A stretch of DNA of 64,000 nt from contig NC_014219.1 in the NCBI RefSeq assembly GCF_000093085.1, forward strand, positions 1,550,001 through 1,614,000, given 5' to 3'. Positions 1-8,815 of this stretch are shown piece by piece (position 1 is the stretch's first letter; each line of letters begins with the position of its first letter). The notes beneath the pieces are model-generated. The model worked only from the letters and a program-made list of their open reading frames with translations, searched no databases and was not told where the DNA came from. The position numbers were made by a program, and so were the translations under genes. This DNA comes from [Bacillus] selenitireducens MLS10. GTDB lineage: Bacteria; Bacillota; Bacilli; Bacillales; Salisediminibacteriaceae.

Positions 1-909
1 GTAGTCGGCGGGGGATTTACAGGTACAACCACAGCACTCATGACTGCACAGAAAGAACTCGGGGATGTTGTACTGATTGATATTCCGAAGATGGAGGATC
101 CGACAAAAGGGAAAGCCCTGGATATGATGGAAGCGAGTCCTGTCCAGGGGTTTGACAGCAAAATCACCGGTACAAGCGATTACAAGGATACAGCCGGGTC
201 GGACATCGTCGTGATTACAGCGGGGATCCCGAGAAAACCGGGAATGAGCCGCGATGATCTTGTCAGCACGAACGCAGGCATCATGAAGAGCGTGACGCAG
301 GAAATCGTCAAATATTCACCGGACTGCTATATTATTGTCCTGACAAATCCGGTTGATGCCATGACGTATACCGTTTTTAAAGAGTCCGGCTTCCCGAAAA
401 ACCGCGTAATCGGCCAGTCCGGTGTTCTTGACACGGCCCGTTTTAATACATTCGTTGCCGAAGAGTTGAATGTCTCGGTTGAAGACGTTACAGGCTTTGT
501 TCTTGGCGGACATGGGGACGATATGGTACCGATGCTCCGATACAGCTTTGCAGGCGGGATTCCCCTTGAGAAGCTGATCGATAAAGAGCGCCTTGAGGCC
601 ATCGTTGAAAGAACGCGGAAAGGCGGCGGAGAAATCGTCAACCTGCTCGGCAACGGCAGCGCCTATTATGCGCCGGCTGCTTCGATCGTGCAGATGGTGG
701 AAGCCATCCTGAAAGACAAGAAACGGATACTGCCTACGATCGCCTACCTTGAAGGAGAATACGGCTACAGTGACCTGTATCTTGGTGTGCCGACCGTTAT
801 TGGTGGAGACGGCATTGAGCAGGTGTTCGAACTCGATCTCAATGACGATGAAAAAGCGGCACTCGACAAGTCTGTGGCATCGGTCAAAAAGGTGATGGAA
901 ATTCTCTGA
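1..909 (+). CDS. mdh: Malate dehydrogenase (5' end cut off by the window)
   Basis: NAD-dependent malate dehydrogenase of the citric acid cycle, cytoplasmic, oxidising malate to oxaloacetate. The frame is open from base 1: the first codons read [12 protein letters not shown], the glycine-rich NAD-binding loop, so only a few N-terminal residues are missing. Also visible are the [15 protein letters not shown] segment with substrate-binding arginines, the [11 protein letters not shown] loop, and the catalytic HGDDMVPM histidine region. It is the LDH-like MDH type usual in Bacillus. In B. subtilis it ends the citZ-icd-mdh group and lies just before phoPR, as here. Identification is secure; the true start lies outside the window. 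Confidence 0.96.
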   Translation, partial: VVGGGFTGTTTALMTAQKELGDVVLIDIPKMEDPTKGKALDMMEASPVQGFDSKITGTSDYKDTAGSDIVVITAGIPRKPGMSRDDLVSTNAGIMKSVTQEIVKYSPDCYIIVLTNPVDAMTYTVFKESGFPKNRVIGQSGVLDTARFNTFVAEELNVSVEDVTGFVLGGHGDDMVPMLRYSFAGGIPLEKLIDKERLEAIVERTRKGGGEIVNLLGNGSAYYAPAASIVQMVEAILKDKKRILPTIAYLEGEYGYSDLYLGVPTVIGGDGIEQVFELDLNDDEKAALDKSVASVKKVMEIL

Positions 910-960
910 TGCATAATCAGCGGCGACACCCGTTCAAAGGGGAAAGAAGGAGGATTCAGC

Positions 961-1437
961 ATGTTCCAAAAACGTAAAATAGGCAAAACCATTGATCAGC
1001 TTGAAAAGGGAGATACCTATGAAACGGAAGTGGAGCTGACAGACAAAGATATCCTGCTTTATCTTGGTCTCTCGGATGATGCGAACCCGATTTACATTCA
1101 GCACGATTATGCGTCAAGAACCCCTTACGGGAAACCGGTTGTGCCGCATATCATGCTGACAGGCATCATTTCCTCTGCGATATCGATGGAACTTCCCGGA
1201 CCAGGGAGCTATATTCAGGATCAGCAGCTTACCTATCCGAAGCCACTGTATCATTATGGTCTTTTGAAGGTGCATCTCGAAGTCATGGATGTGGACACGG
1301 ATAATCACCTCGTTATCATTGGGGTGAACGGCTATGACCGTGATGACGAGGAAGTGGTCCGCGGATCTTTCAAAGTGAATCCGGCTTACCCATGGAAACC
1401 GGTGACGCAGGATAAGGACAACTTTGAGAATTTCTGA
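961..1437 (+). CDS. MaoC-like hotdog-fold dehydratase
   Basis: A 158-residue protein of the MaoC/(R)-specific enoyl-CoA hydratase group. The central segment (about residues 35-70) has the Asp-x-Asn-Pro-x-His type arrangement (SDDANPIYIQHDYA), where the Asp and His are the usual hydratase residues, followed by a Gly/Pro-rich HIMLTGIISSAIS helix. The product probably acts on a CoA or ACP thioester, but the substrate cannot be read from sequence. The start has a good GGAGG site 5-10 bases upstream. It lies 51 bases after mdh and ends in a strong terminator, so mdh and this gene probably share a transcript. MaoC-like genes at this position are common in Bacillaceae. Confidence 0.8.
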   Translation: MFQKRKIGKTIDQLEKGDTYETEVELTDKDILLYLGLSDDANPIYIQHDYASRTPYGKPVVPHIMLTGIISSAISMELPGPGSYIQDQQLTYPKPLYHYGLLKVHLEVMDVDTDNHLVIIGVNGYDRDDEEVVRGSFKVNPAYPWKPVTQDKDNFENF

Positions 1438-1464
1438 TCAGAGAAGCTGTATAACAGGTCATGT

Positions 1465-1502
1465 AAAAACCGGGCCCCCGGACAATCGGGCCCGGTTTTT
1501 TG
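1465..1502 (+). terminator. Intrinsic terminator after the mdh/MaoC-like operon
   Basis: A 9-bp GC-rich stem (ACCGGGCCC / GGGCCCGGT, 1469-1477 and 1488-1496) is followed directly by a run of T. Confidence 0.92.
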
Positions 1503-1525
1503 CATGCTTTTTGTTCTCTTGCAGG

Positions 1526-1602
1526 CAGGTTTCACGTCATTAAAGACATCCTGAGTCCTTCCAATGGAGGTTTTGGCCAATGAGATTTGGCGAAAAGCCG
1601 GG
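1526..1602 (+). repeat. Degenerate third copy of the promoter-hairpin element
   Basis: Upstream of phoP. Without gaps, about 60% of positions match the elements at 17005-17097 and 21308-21399. The best part is the hairpin half: a GGTTTTGGCCAAT arm, then TTGGCGAAAAGCC (1569-1600), corresponding to GGCTTTCGCCAAT and TTGGCGACAAGC in the 21.3-kb copy. The left palindrome is largely lost. A TATAAT hexamer (1603-1608) directly follows and may be a phoP promoter -10; I see no good -35. Homology is likely but rests on alignment by eye. Confidence 0.4.
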
Positions 1603-1718
1603 TATAATAATGGAACATGAAGCGGTGAAAGTTGAGGATAGGATGTGTCCCTGTTTTGTAGTATGATAGACGAAGAAGTACACATGTTCAGGGGAAATGA
1701 TATCTGGAGGAGATAAGC

Positions 1719-2435
1719 ATGACACAACGAATATTAATCGTGGATGATGAAGAATCCATTTTAACACTGCTGCAGTATAATCTCGATCAGGCAGGGTTTG
1801 AAACCGTCACCGCAGAGGATGGCAAGACGGCGTATGATCTCGCGGCGGATGACAGTTTTGATCTTATTGTTCTTGATCTGATGCTCCCTGAAATGGACGG
1901 GCTTGAAGTATGTAAATCCCTTCGCCAGCTGAAGGTGTCGACACCGATTCTCATGCTGACGGCGAAGGATGATGAATTTGATAAGGTCCTCGGACTCGAG
2001 CTCGGTGCTGACGATTATTTGACGAAGCCCTTCAGTCCGAGAGAAGTCGTTGCCCGGGTGAGAGCGATCCTCAGGAGGTCGGCTGTCCCGAAACAGGATA
2101 AAAAAGAGGAACCGGAAACCTCAAAAGTCATTCTCGGTGATGTGCATATTTATCCGGAGAACTATGAGATCTTTTTGCATGATGAACCATTGGAACTGAC
2201 ACCAAAAGAATTCGAACTGCTTTTGTATTTGACGAATCATCCAGGCAGGGTTCTGACGAGGGATCAGCTGTTGAATGCCGTGTGGAATTACGAGTTTGTG
2301 GGTGACACCCGCATCGTCGATGTTCACATCAGTCACCTGAGGGAGAAAATCGAACCGAATACGAAGAAGCCGGTCTACATCAAAACCGTCCGTGGACTCG
2401 GTTATAAACTGGAGATGCCGTTACGCCATGAATAG
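1719..2435 (+). CDS. phoP: Phosphate-response regulator PhoP
   Basis: OmpR-family response regulator of 238 residues. The receiver domain (1-120) has the acidic pocket D9-D10, the phosphoacceptor D53 (LIVLDLMLPEMDG) and the conserved Lys in LTKPF. The C-terminal winged helix (about 135-234) has the ELTPKEFELLLYL and VRGLGYKL signatures. Phosphorylated PhoP controls the phosphate-starvation regulon. The ATG follows a strong GGAGGAG site. Its last codons overlap the start of phoR by 8 bases, indicating translational coupling. The assignment to PhoP rather than another OmpR regulator rests on the mdh-phoPR-polA order and overall resemblance. Confidence 0.93.
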   Translation: MTQRILIVDDEESILTLLQYNLDQAGFETVTAEDGKTAYDLAADDSFDLIVLDLMLPEMDGLEVCKSLRQLKVSTPILMLTAKDDEFDKVLGLELGADDYLTKPFSPREVVARVRAILRRSAVPKQDKKEEPETSKVILGDVHIYPENYEIFLHDEPLELTPKEFELLLYLTNHPGRVLTRDQLLNAVWNYEFVGDTRIVDVHISHLREKIEPNTKKPVYIKTVRGLGYKLEMPLRHE

Positions 2436-4221
2436 TTATCGCGTGCGGCTTCTCGTGCCGCTTTCAGTTATTATTATCGCTGTACTTGTTGGTCTCGGGG
2501 CAATCCTGGGCCCTTTTTTCAAGGATTTTTATGTGGAAAGAATGCAAGACCGGATCGCAAAAGAGACCGAGGTTGTTGTCTACCACTTGGCCCGGGTGGA
2601 TTTTGACGATGGTGATTTGTTACAAACGGAATCCGAGGCACTTGCAGACCGTTTGGATGTCCGTGTCACCGTGATGGATTCGGAGGGTACGGTCCTTTCT
2701 GATACATCGGCAGACCCGAATCAGATGGATAATCACCTGAATCGTCCGGAAATCCAGGCTGTGATCAACGAGATATCCGGAAGAGAAATCCGTTTCAGTG
2801 ATACGGTTAATAGCGAGCTGCTCTATTTTGCCATGAGTGCGGAGAACGGAGACGGATTTGTCCGTCTTGGGGTGCCGATGGATGAGTTGGATGACGTGTA
2901 CCGCAATATCTGGGCACTATTATTTGTCTCGTTTCTCGTTGCGTTTGTGGTGATTTTGATCCTGACGTCCCGACTGACCAATCAGATGATCAAACCAATC
3001 GAAGACGCAAGGCGTGTCGCCAATGAGCTTGCCAAAGGAAACTTTTCGGCCAGGACGTACGAAGGGACAAATTTTGAAACGGGGGAACTGAACCGCTCCA
3101 TCAATGTCCTTGCGAAGAATCTGATGCAGATTACGCGGACGTATGAGAGCCAGCAGGAGCGCCTCGAGACCTTGATTGAGAACATGGGGAGCGGGCTGAT
3201 TCTCATCAATGATACAGGCGATATTTTGCTTGTGAATCATTCCTGCGATGCAATTTTCCAGGAGGATACAGCGAAATGGCCAGGTTCTCTCTATTATCAG
3301 GTGATCAAGAATAAAAAAATCAACACGTTCATCCAAAAGGTTTTTTTAACTGAGGAACGTAAGCGCAGGCAGATCAGTCTCGCATCAGGGATTTACATGC
3401 ACCACTACGATGTGCACGGTGCACCGATTATTGCATCCGACGGGGATCTGAAGGGCATTGTCCTCGTCTTTCATGACATCACTGAACTGAAGAAGCTCGA
3501 GAAAGCGAGAAAGGATTTCGTTGCGAATGTGTCGCACGAGTTAAAGACCCCGGTCACGTCACTGAAAGGGTTCACGGAGACCCTCCTTGAAGGAGCGGTG
3601 AACGATGACGAACTGCGTATGAAGTTTTTGCGGATTATTGCAAATGAATCAGACCGGCTTGAGACGCTGATTTTTGAACTTCTGGAGTTGTCGAGAATAG
3701 AGGGGGAAGCCTTCTCACTGAACTGGCAGACGGTCGACATCGAACCGCTTATTGACGAAGTTTTCGATATGCTTGGTGAGAAAGCCTCGGCCAAGCAGAT
3801 GACGATTGAAAAGAAGATCTCGGGCAGTCCGATTCTTGCCGGTGAAGGGGCAAGAATCAAGCAAATCCTGATCAACCTCATCAACAATGCCATCGTCTAT
3901 ACGCACGAGGGAGGTACAATTACGGTGAGGGTGAAAGAACAGGCTGAGCAGGTCGTCCTCGAGGTGGAAGACACGGGAATCGGCTTGAGTAAAAAAGAGA
4001 TCCCCCGCATATTTGAACGGTTTTACCGGGTCGACAGGGCAAGAAGCCGAAATTCAGGAGGAACCGGTCTCGGACTCGCCATTGTCAAACACCTGGCTGA
4101 AGCCCACCGCGCAAAGCTGTCCGTGGACAGTGAACCCGGCAAAGGAACAACGTTCCGCATTGCATTTTTAAAACACACGCCGGACGGACTGGATCAGGGA
4201 GACGAATTTACAAAAGATTAA
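2428..4221 (+). CDS. phoR: Sensor histidine kinase PhoR
   Basis: Membrane sensor kinase partner of PhoP, 597 residues. Order: membrane helix 1 (about 7-28), an extracytoplasmic sensing domain to about 160, membrane helix 2 (VSFLVAFVVILIL), HAMP linker, PAS domain (about 245-355), HisKA with the phosphoacceptor H370 in NVSHELKTPVTS, and a HATPase domain with the N box (INLINNAIVY), DTGIGL, and GGTGLGLAIVKH. All catalytic boxes are intact. I choose the ATG at 2428 (protein begins MNSYRVRLL), overlapping phoP; a longer in-frame version from 2392 would lie inside phoP and adds residues unlike the family. A terminator follows. Confidence 0.93.
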   Translation: MNSYRVRLLVPLSVIIIAVLVGLGAILGPFFKDFYVERMQDRIAKETEVVVYHLARVDFDDGDLLQTESEALADRLDVRVTVMDSEGTVLSDTSADPNQMDNHLNRPEIQAVINEISGREIRFSDTVNSELLYFAMSAENGDGFVRLGVPMDELDDVYRNIWALLFVSFLVAFVVILILTSRLTNQMIKPIEDARRVANELAKGNFSARTYEGTNFETGELNRSINVLAKNLMQITRTYESQQERLETLIENMGSGLILINDTGDILLVNHSCDAIFQEDTAKWPGSLYYQVIKNKKINTFIQKVFLTEERKRRQISLASGIYMHHYDVHGAPIIASDGDLKGIVLVFHDITELKKLEKARKDFVANVSHELKTPVTSLKGFTETLLEGAVNDDELRMKFLRIIANESDRLETLIFELLELSRIEGEAFSLNWQTVDIEPLIDEVFDMLGEKASAKQMTIEKKISGSPILAGEGARIKQILINLINNAIVYTHEGGTITVRVKEQAEQVVLEVEDTGIGLSKKEIPRIFERFYRVDRARSRNSGGTGLGLAIVKHLAEAHRAKLSVDSEPGKGTTFRIAFLKHTPDGLDQGDEFTKD

Positions 4222-4318
4222 CACGGGCTACATATCCTGTTTACATTTCACTTGTATACTGCAGTTGTGTACTTCCTTAAGGGCTTCCCTTACCAAGAAC
4301 CCCTTATGTACATCATCA

Positions 4319-4363
4319 TGAGAAACGGTGGCCCCCCTGAGCCGCCGTTTCTTTCTGTTTTTC
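4319..4363 (+). terminator. Terminator after phoPR
   Basis: The 12-base arms AGAAACGGTGGC (4321-4332) and GCCGCCGTTTCT (4341-4352) form a stable hairpin with a T-rich tail. The rest of the 4222-4482 gap holds a likely polA -10 (TAAAAT, 4441-4446) and nothing else I can support. Confidence 0.85.
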
Positions 4364-4482
4364 AAGAAACATCAAAGCAGTCAGCCATTCATAAGGACGG
4401 CGATCCAGGTGTGTCCGTTTTTCTTTTCTTCGGAAAGTGGTAAAATAAAACGGAGTCCGAGGAAAATGAGGAGTGGATAGAC

Positions 4483-7119
4483 ATGAATAAGCTGGTCTTG
4501 ATTGACGGGAACAGTATTGCATACAGAGCGTTCTTTGCCCTGCCGCTGTTAAACACAGACAAGGGTGTGTATACCAACGCTGTATACGGGTTTACAACCA
4601 TGCTTCTGAAAGTGCTCGAAGAACAAAAGCCGACTCATCTTATGGTGGCTTTTGATGCCGGCAAATCCACTTTCAGGCACGAAACGTTTAAAGAATATAA
4701 AGGAAAGCGGGAAAAAACACCCCCGGAGCTTGCGGAGCAGCTGCCGGTGATGCGCGATTTACTGAAGGCGTTCAATATCGACCACGTGGAACTGACGAAT
4801 TACGAAGCGGATGATATTATCGGAACGCTTGCCACACAGGTAAAAGGCAAGGAAGACTGGGACGTACATATTTATACAGGTGATAAGGATCTCCTTCAGC
4901 TTGTTAACGGACAGACGACGGTTCACTTGACGAAAAAAGGCATCACGAATGTGGACACCTATCAGGTGAAGGATATCGATGAACGCTACGGTCTGAAACC
5001 GGAACAGATCATCGATATGAAAGGACTCATGGGAGACAGCAGTGACAACATTCCGGGCGTTCCGGGCGTCGGCGAGAAGACGGCGCTGAAGCTTTTGAAG
5101 GAACACGGCTCCGTTGAGGAAGTCTATCAGCATCTTGATGAAGTCTCAGGGAAAAAACTGAAAGAGAAGCTGGAAGCGAATGAAGAGCAGGCGCTGATGA
5201 GTAAGCAGCTGGCGACGATTTTTCTTGAAGTCCCCCTCGAGATCAAACCGGATGACCTCAAACGGGGTGAACCGGATCAGGCGGCTTTGTCATCCCTGTT
5301 TAAAGAACTCGAATTCCAATCTCTCCTTTCCCGAATCGGGGAAGAGGAGGAAGAGAAGGTCGACATGGAAGACCTGCCTGTTACCCGTCTGTCCAGTGAC
5401 AACCCTCTCGAGAACAAGCATCTTGTATCGCCGTCTGCACTGTATGTGGAGATGCTTGAGGAAAATTACCATCAGGGTTCGATCATCGGGGTCGCCATTG
5501 CCAACGAGACAGGCATCTATTATGTGGAAGCCGAAGAAGCCCTTACGAGCGATGTGTTCAAAAAATGGGCGGAAGATGATCAAAAAGAAATCTACACCTT
5601 TGATGCCAAACGGACGGTCGTTGCGCTAGGCTGGGCCGGTATTGACCTGAGTAATACGACGTTCGATATTCAGATGGCGTCTTATCTGATCGATCCGGCC
5701 TCAGGCAGTCATGAAATCGCCGATATTGCCAATCGGAAAAACGGCATCCAGGTTCAGACAGACGAAGCCGTTTACGGAAAGGGCAAAAAGCAGGCGATCC
5801 CTGAAGCGGAGGAGCTGAGCCAGCATCTCGGACGAAAAGCGGCAGCAATTCTTGATCTTAAGAAAAATCTTGAACAAGAGCTTCGGGATAACCGTCAGTG
5901 GGAACTGTTTCAGGATCTTGAGATGCCTTTGTCCGTTATCCTTGGCCGTATGGAAGCGAATGGGGTATCCGTTGATCAGCAGGAACTCGAGACGATCGGC
6001 AAAGACCTGACAGAGCGGCTTGCTAAGCTCGAACAGCAGATCTATGAAGCTGCGGGACAGTCGTTTAACATCAATTCACCGAAGCAGCTGGGGAAAGTCC
6101 TCTTTGAGGATCTTGGGTTGCCTGTTCTGAAGAAAACCAAAACGGGCTATTCCACCTCTGCGGATGTATTGGAAAAGCTGAAAGGGGAACATGACGTTAT
6201 TGATCACATCCTCTTTTACCGTCAGCTCGGCAAGCTGAATTCGACATATATCGAAGGGCTCCTGAAGGTGATTCACCCGAAAACGGGTAAGATTCATACG
6301 ATCTTCAACCAGGCCGTCACGCAGACCGGACGGCTCAGTTCCACGGAACCGAACCTGCAGAACATCCCTGTCCGCCTCGAAGAAGGCAGAAAGATCCGTC
6401 GTGCGTTTGTCCCATCAAAACCGGGATCAAAACTCTTCGCGGCAGACTATTCACAGATCGAGCTCCGGGTACTCGCGCATATCTCAAAAGATGAGAATCT
6501 CATCAGCGCTTTCCAGGAAGGGATGGATATTCATACGAAAACGGCAAGCGATGTATTCGGCGTCAAAGGCAATGAAGTGACGGCTGAAATGCGCCGGACG
6601 GCCAAAGCGGTCAATTTCGGGATCGTCTATGGCATCAGTGACTACGGCCTGTCCCAAAATCTCGGGATCTCGAGGAAGAAGGCGCAAACCTTTATCGACA
6701 AGTATTTTGAGAGTTATCCCGGCGTTAAAACCTATATGGAAGATATCGTGGCCGAGGCCCGTGAACAGGGCTATGTGACCACGATGCTGCAAAGAAGACG
6801 CTATCTGCCGGATTTGACAAGCCGGAACTTCAATCAGCGGAGTTTTGCAGAACGAACGGCAATGAACACCCCGATCCAGGGCTCAGCGGCAGATATTATC
6901 AAAAAAGCCATGGTTGATATGGCAACGGAACTTGAGCGTCAGAACCTCAAATCCGTGATGCTGCTTCAGGTGCACGATGAACTGATTTTCGAAGTCCCTG
7001 AAGATGAGATTGAAACGATGGAGAAGCTTGTGAAAGACGTTATGGAATCCACCATTGAACTCAATGTGCCGCTGATTACCGACATGGCAACAGGTGATAC
7101 ATGGTACGATGCGAAATAA
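4483..7119 (+). CDS. polA: DNA polymerase I
   Basis: Repair and Okazaki-fragment polymerase, 878 residues. An N-terminal 5'-3' exonuclease/flap domain (1-290) begins LVLIDGNSIAYRAFFALP and contains the YEADDIIGTLA and GDSSDNIPGVPGVGEKTA metal and helix-hairpin-helix motifs. The middle part (about 310-480) is the 3'-5' exonuclease-like fold, without the DxE metal ligands, as is usual in Bacillus Pol I (no proofreading expected). The polymerase domain has motif A (DYSQIELRVLAH, near 655), motif B (RRTAKAVNFGIVYG) and motif C (QVHDE, near 828). Full length for the family. It leads a polA-mutM-coaE group with 39 bases to mutM. Confidence 0.97.
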   Translation: MNKLVLIDGNSIAYRAFFALPLLNTDKGVYTNAVYGFTTMLLKVLEEQKPTHLMVAFDAGKSTFRHETFKEYKGKREKTPPELAEQLPVMRDLLKAFNIDHVELTNYEADDIIGTLATQVKGKEDWDVHIYTGDKDLLQLVNGQTTVHLTKKGITNVDTYQVKDIDERYGLKPEQIIDMKGLMGDSSDNIPGVPGVGEKTALKLLKEHGSVEEVYQHLDEVSGKKLKEKLEANEEQALMSKQLATIFLEVPLEIKPDDLKRGEPDQAALSSLFKELEFQSLLSRIGEEEEEKVDMEDLPVTRLSSDNPLENKHLVSPSALYVEMLEENYHQGSIIGVAIANETGIYYVEAEEALTSDVFKKWAEDDQKEIYTFDAKRTVVALGWAGIDLSNTTFDIQMASYLIDPASGSHEIADIANRKNGIQVQTDEAVYGKGKKQAIPEAEELSQHLGRKAAAILDLKKNLEQELRDNRQWELFQDLEMPLSVILGRMEANGVSVDQQELETIGKDLTERLAKLEQQIYEAAGQSFNINSPKQLGKVLFEDLGLPVLKKTKTGYSTSADVLEKLKGEHDVIDHILFYRQLGKLNSTYIEGLLKVIHPKTGKIHTIFNQAVTQTGRLSSTEPNLQNIPVRLEEGRKIRRAFVPSKPGSKLFAADYSQIELRVLAHISKDENLISAFQEGMDIHTKTASDVFGVKGNEVTAEMRRTAKAVNFGIVYGISDYGLSQNLGISRKKAQTFIDKYFESYPGVKTYMEDIVAEAREQGYVTTMLQRRRYLPDLTSRNFNQRSFAERTAMNTPIQGSAADIIKKAMVDMATELERQNLKSVMLLQVHDELIFEVPEDEIETMEKLVKDVMESTIELNVPLITDMATGDTWYDAK

Positions 7120-7158
7120 TGGCAATCAATCCGTTTTGTGAAGGAAAGGAAGACAATC

Positions 7159-8019
7159 ATGCCTGAGTTACCGGAAGTGGAAACCGTCCGTCAGACGCTG
7201 ACGGAACTTCTGATTGGGAGAACCATAGAAGACGTATGGGTCGGCTGGCCCGCAATGATTAAAGAACCTGACGATGTGGAACGCTTCGCACTGATGCTGA
7301 CTGGACAGACGATCCAGTCCATCGGACGAAAAGGCAAGTTCCTTAAACTGTACCTCGATGACTGTGTCCTTGTGTCCCATTTAAGGATGGAAGGGAAATA
7401 TGCCCTGAAAGAGGCCGGTTCTGAGCGGTCGAAACATACGCACGTTGTGATCCGATTCACCGACGGAACGGCCCTTCACTATGCGGATGTGAGGAAGTTC
7501 GGGACGATGCATGCCTTCGTAAAGGGAACGGAAGAACAAAGGCCCCCGCTCAGTAAAGTGGGGCCGGAACCCGTCGGGAAAGACCGGATTACAGCAGACG
7601 AGCTCGGAACGAGACTGAAAAAGACGACGCGCGCTGTGAAAGCGGCGCTCCTTGACCAGTCTCTGGTGGCGGGGCTTGGGAACATCTATGTCGATGAGGC
7701 GCTGTTTCGTGCCGGAATCCATCCCGCTGTACCGGCCCATACTCTGCCGGATAAGCTGATCCCGGTGCTTCTGAGCGCGATCTCAGATACACTGCAGGAG
7801 GCAATTGATCAGGGCGGCACATCGATCCGCTCCTACGTGAACGGCAAAGGTGAAATGGGCTATTTCCAGCAACAGCTCTTTGTCTATGGCCGGACGGGTG
7901 AACCTTGCCGGAAGTGCGGCACACCCATCAGCCGATCTGTTGTCGGAGGACGCGGTACCCATACATGTGAGGTGTGCCAACCAAACAGAGTAAATCAAAA
8001 AGGGGAGAAAGAAACATGA
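7159..8019 (+). CDS. mutM: Formamidopyrimidine-DNA glycosylase MutM (Fpg)
   Basis: Base-excision repair enzyme that removes 8-oxoguanine and formamidopyrimidines and nicks the strand; 286 residues. The start at 7159 yields the obligatory MPELPEVE terminus, in which Pro2 is the nucleophile and Glu3 the acid; a start 21 bases upstream would bury it and is rejected. Other marks are the KGKFL lysine, the DQSLVAGLGNIYVDEAL helix-two-turn-helix, and the C-terminal zinc finger (CRKC...CEVC). The site AAGGAAAGGAAG precedes the ATG. The stop overlaps coaE in an ATGA, so translation is coupled. Confidence 0.96.
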   Translation: MPELPEVETVRQTLTELLIGRTIEDVWVGWPAMIKEPDDVERFALMLTGQTIQSIGRKGKFLKLYLDDCVLVSHLRMEGKYALKEAGSERSKHTHVVIRFTDGTALHYADVRKFGTMHAFVKGTEEQRPPLSKVGPEPVGKDRITADELGTRLKKTTRAVKAALLDQSLVAGLGNIYVDEALFRAGIHPAVPAHTLPDKLIPVLLSAISDTLQEAIDQGGTSIRSYVNGKGEMGYFQQQLFVYGRTGEPCRKCGTPISRSVVGGRGTHTCEVCQPNRVNQKGEKET

Positions 8020-8618
8020 TTATCGGTCTGACCGGTGGAATAGGAACAGGAAAAAGTACGGTATCAAAGATGATGCGCGGGTTTGACTGGGTTGTCGTCG
8101 ACGCAGACGTCATTGCGAGGCAGGTTGTCGAGCCGCATGAACCGGCATTCGAAGCCATTGTCGAAGCATTCGGGGATGATATTGTCAGTGAAGAAACAGG
8201 CACCATTAACCGGGAAAAGCTAGGGCGTATCGTGTTTGATGATGAGGAAAAGCGCGAACGTTTGAACAGCATTGTGCACCCGGCAGTCCGGGAAGCGATG
8301 AAGGCGGAAGCGGAGGAAGCCAAGGATTACGGGGCGGAAGTCGTCGTCATGGATATCCCCCTTTTGATTGAAAGTGACCTGTTTCACATGGTTGAAAGGA
8401 CCGTTCTCGTCTATGCCCCTGAAGAGCAGCAAATCGAGCGGGTAATGGAACGGAACGGCCTCACAGAAGACGAGGTCAGAGCACGGCTCCGTGCACAACT
8501 TCCGATCGAAGAGAAAAAACAACGAGTGGATGATGTCATTGACAACAGCGGCAGCCTTGAAGAACTCGAGGCGGAAGTATCCGCCTACGTGGAGACCATT
8601 CACAATCTTCTCGCATAA
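8016..8618 (+). CDS. coaE: Dephospho-CoA kinase
   Basis: Last step of coenzyme A synthesis: ATP-dependent phosphorylation of the 3'-OH of dephospho-CoA. The protein has 200 residues, with the P-loop GGIGTGKST at residues 7-15, the VDADVIARQVVEP segment, and the lid region with arginines near RLRAQLP. I use the ATG that overlaps the mutM stop (ATGA); the protein then begins directly with MIIGLTGGIG as in the family. Last gene of the polA-mutM-coaE group; a terminator follows. Confidence 0.96.
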   Translation: MIIGLTGGIGTGKSTVSKMMRGFDWVVVDADVIARQVVEPHEPAFEAIVEAFGDDIVSEETGTINREKLGRIVFDDEEKRERLNSIVHPAVREAMKAEAEEAKDYGAEVVVMDIPLLIESDLFHMVERTVLVYAPEEQQIERVMERNGLTEDEVRARLRAQLPIEEKKQRVDDVIDNSGSLEELEAEVSAYVETIHNLLA

Positions 8619-8621
8619 GCC

Positions 8622-8664
8622 GTAAAACCAGCCAGTCCTTACCCAGGACTGGTTTTCTTTTTCC
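8622..8664 (+). terminator. Terminator after coaE
   Basis: The hairpin has arms AACCAGCCAGTCCT and AGGACTGGTT, then a T-rich tract. It closes the polA-mutM-coaE transcript. Confidence 0.88.
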
Positions 8665-8763
8665 ACAGGAGCGTTTAGCGTCGGTAATGGATAACCGGAA
8701 ATCTCCAATAAAGCCTTTCTGATTTTGGTGAAAGATGAGTATGTCATTAATCGTTTAATATGT

Positions 8764-8769
8764 TATACT
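8764..8769 (+). promoter_or_regulatory. Putative -10 of the gapB promoter
   Basis: TATACT lies 46 bases before the gapB start; the -35 region (TGTCAT, about 17 bases upstream) is poor, as would suit a regulated promoter. In B. subtilis gapB is repressed under glycolytic conditions by CcpN; I cannot identify an operator here. Confidence 0.45.
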
Positions 8770-8815
8770 AATTAGCGACTAAAGAAACCTGAACATACTT
8801 GATGGAGGGATCAAC

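Noticed and set aside
4252-4443. A 63-codon open frame between phoR and polA
   Set aside because: It runs through the phoPR terminator, has no ribosome site and reads as low-complexity, unrelated residues.
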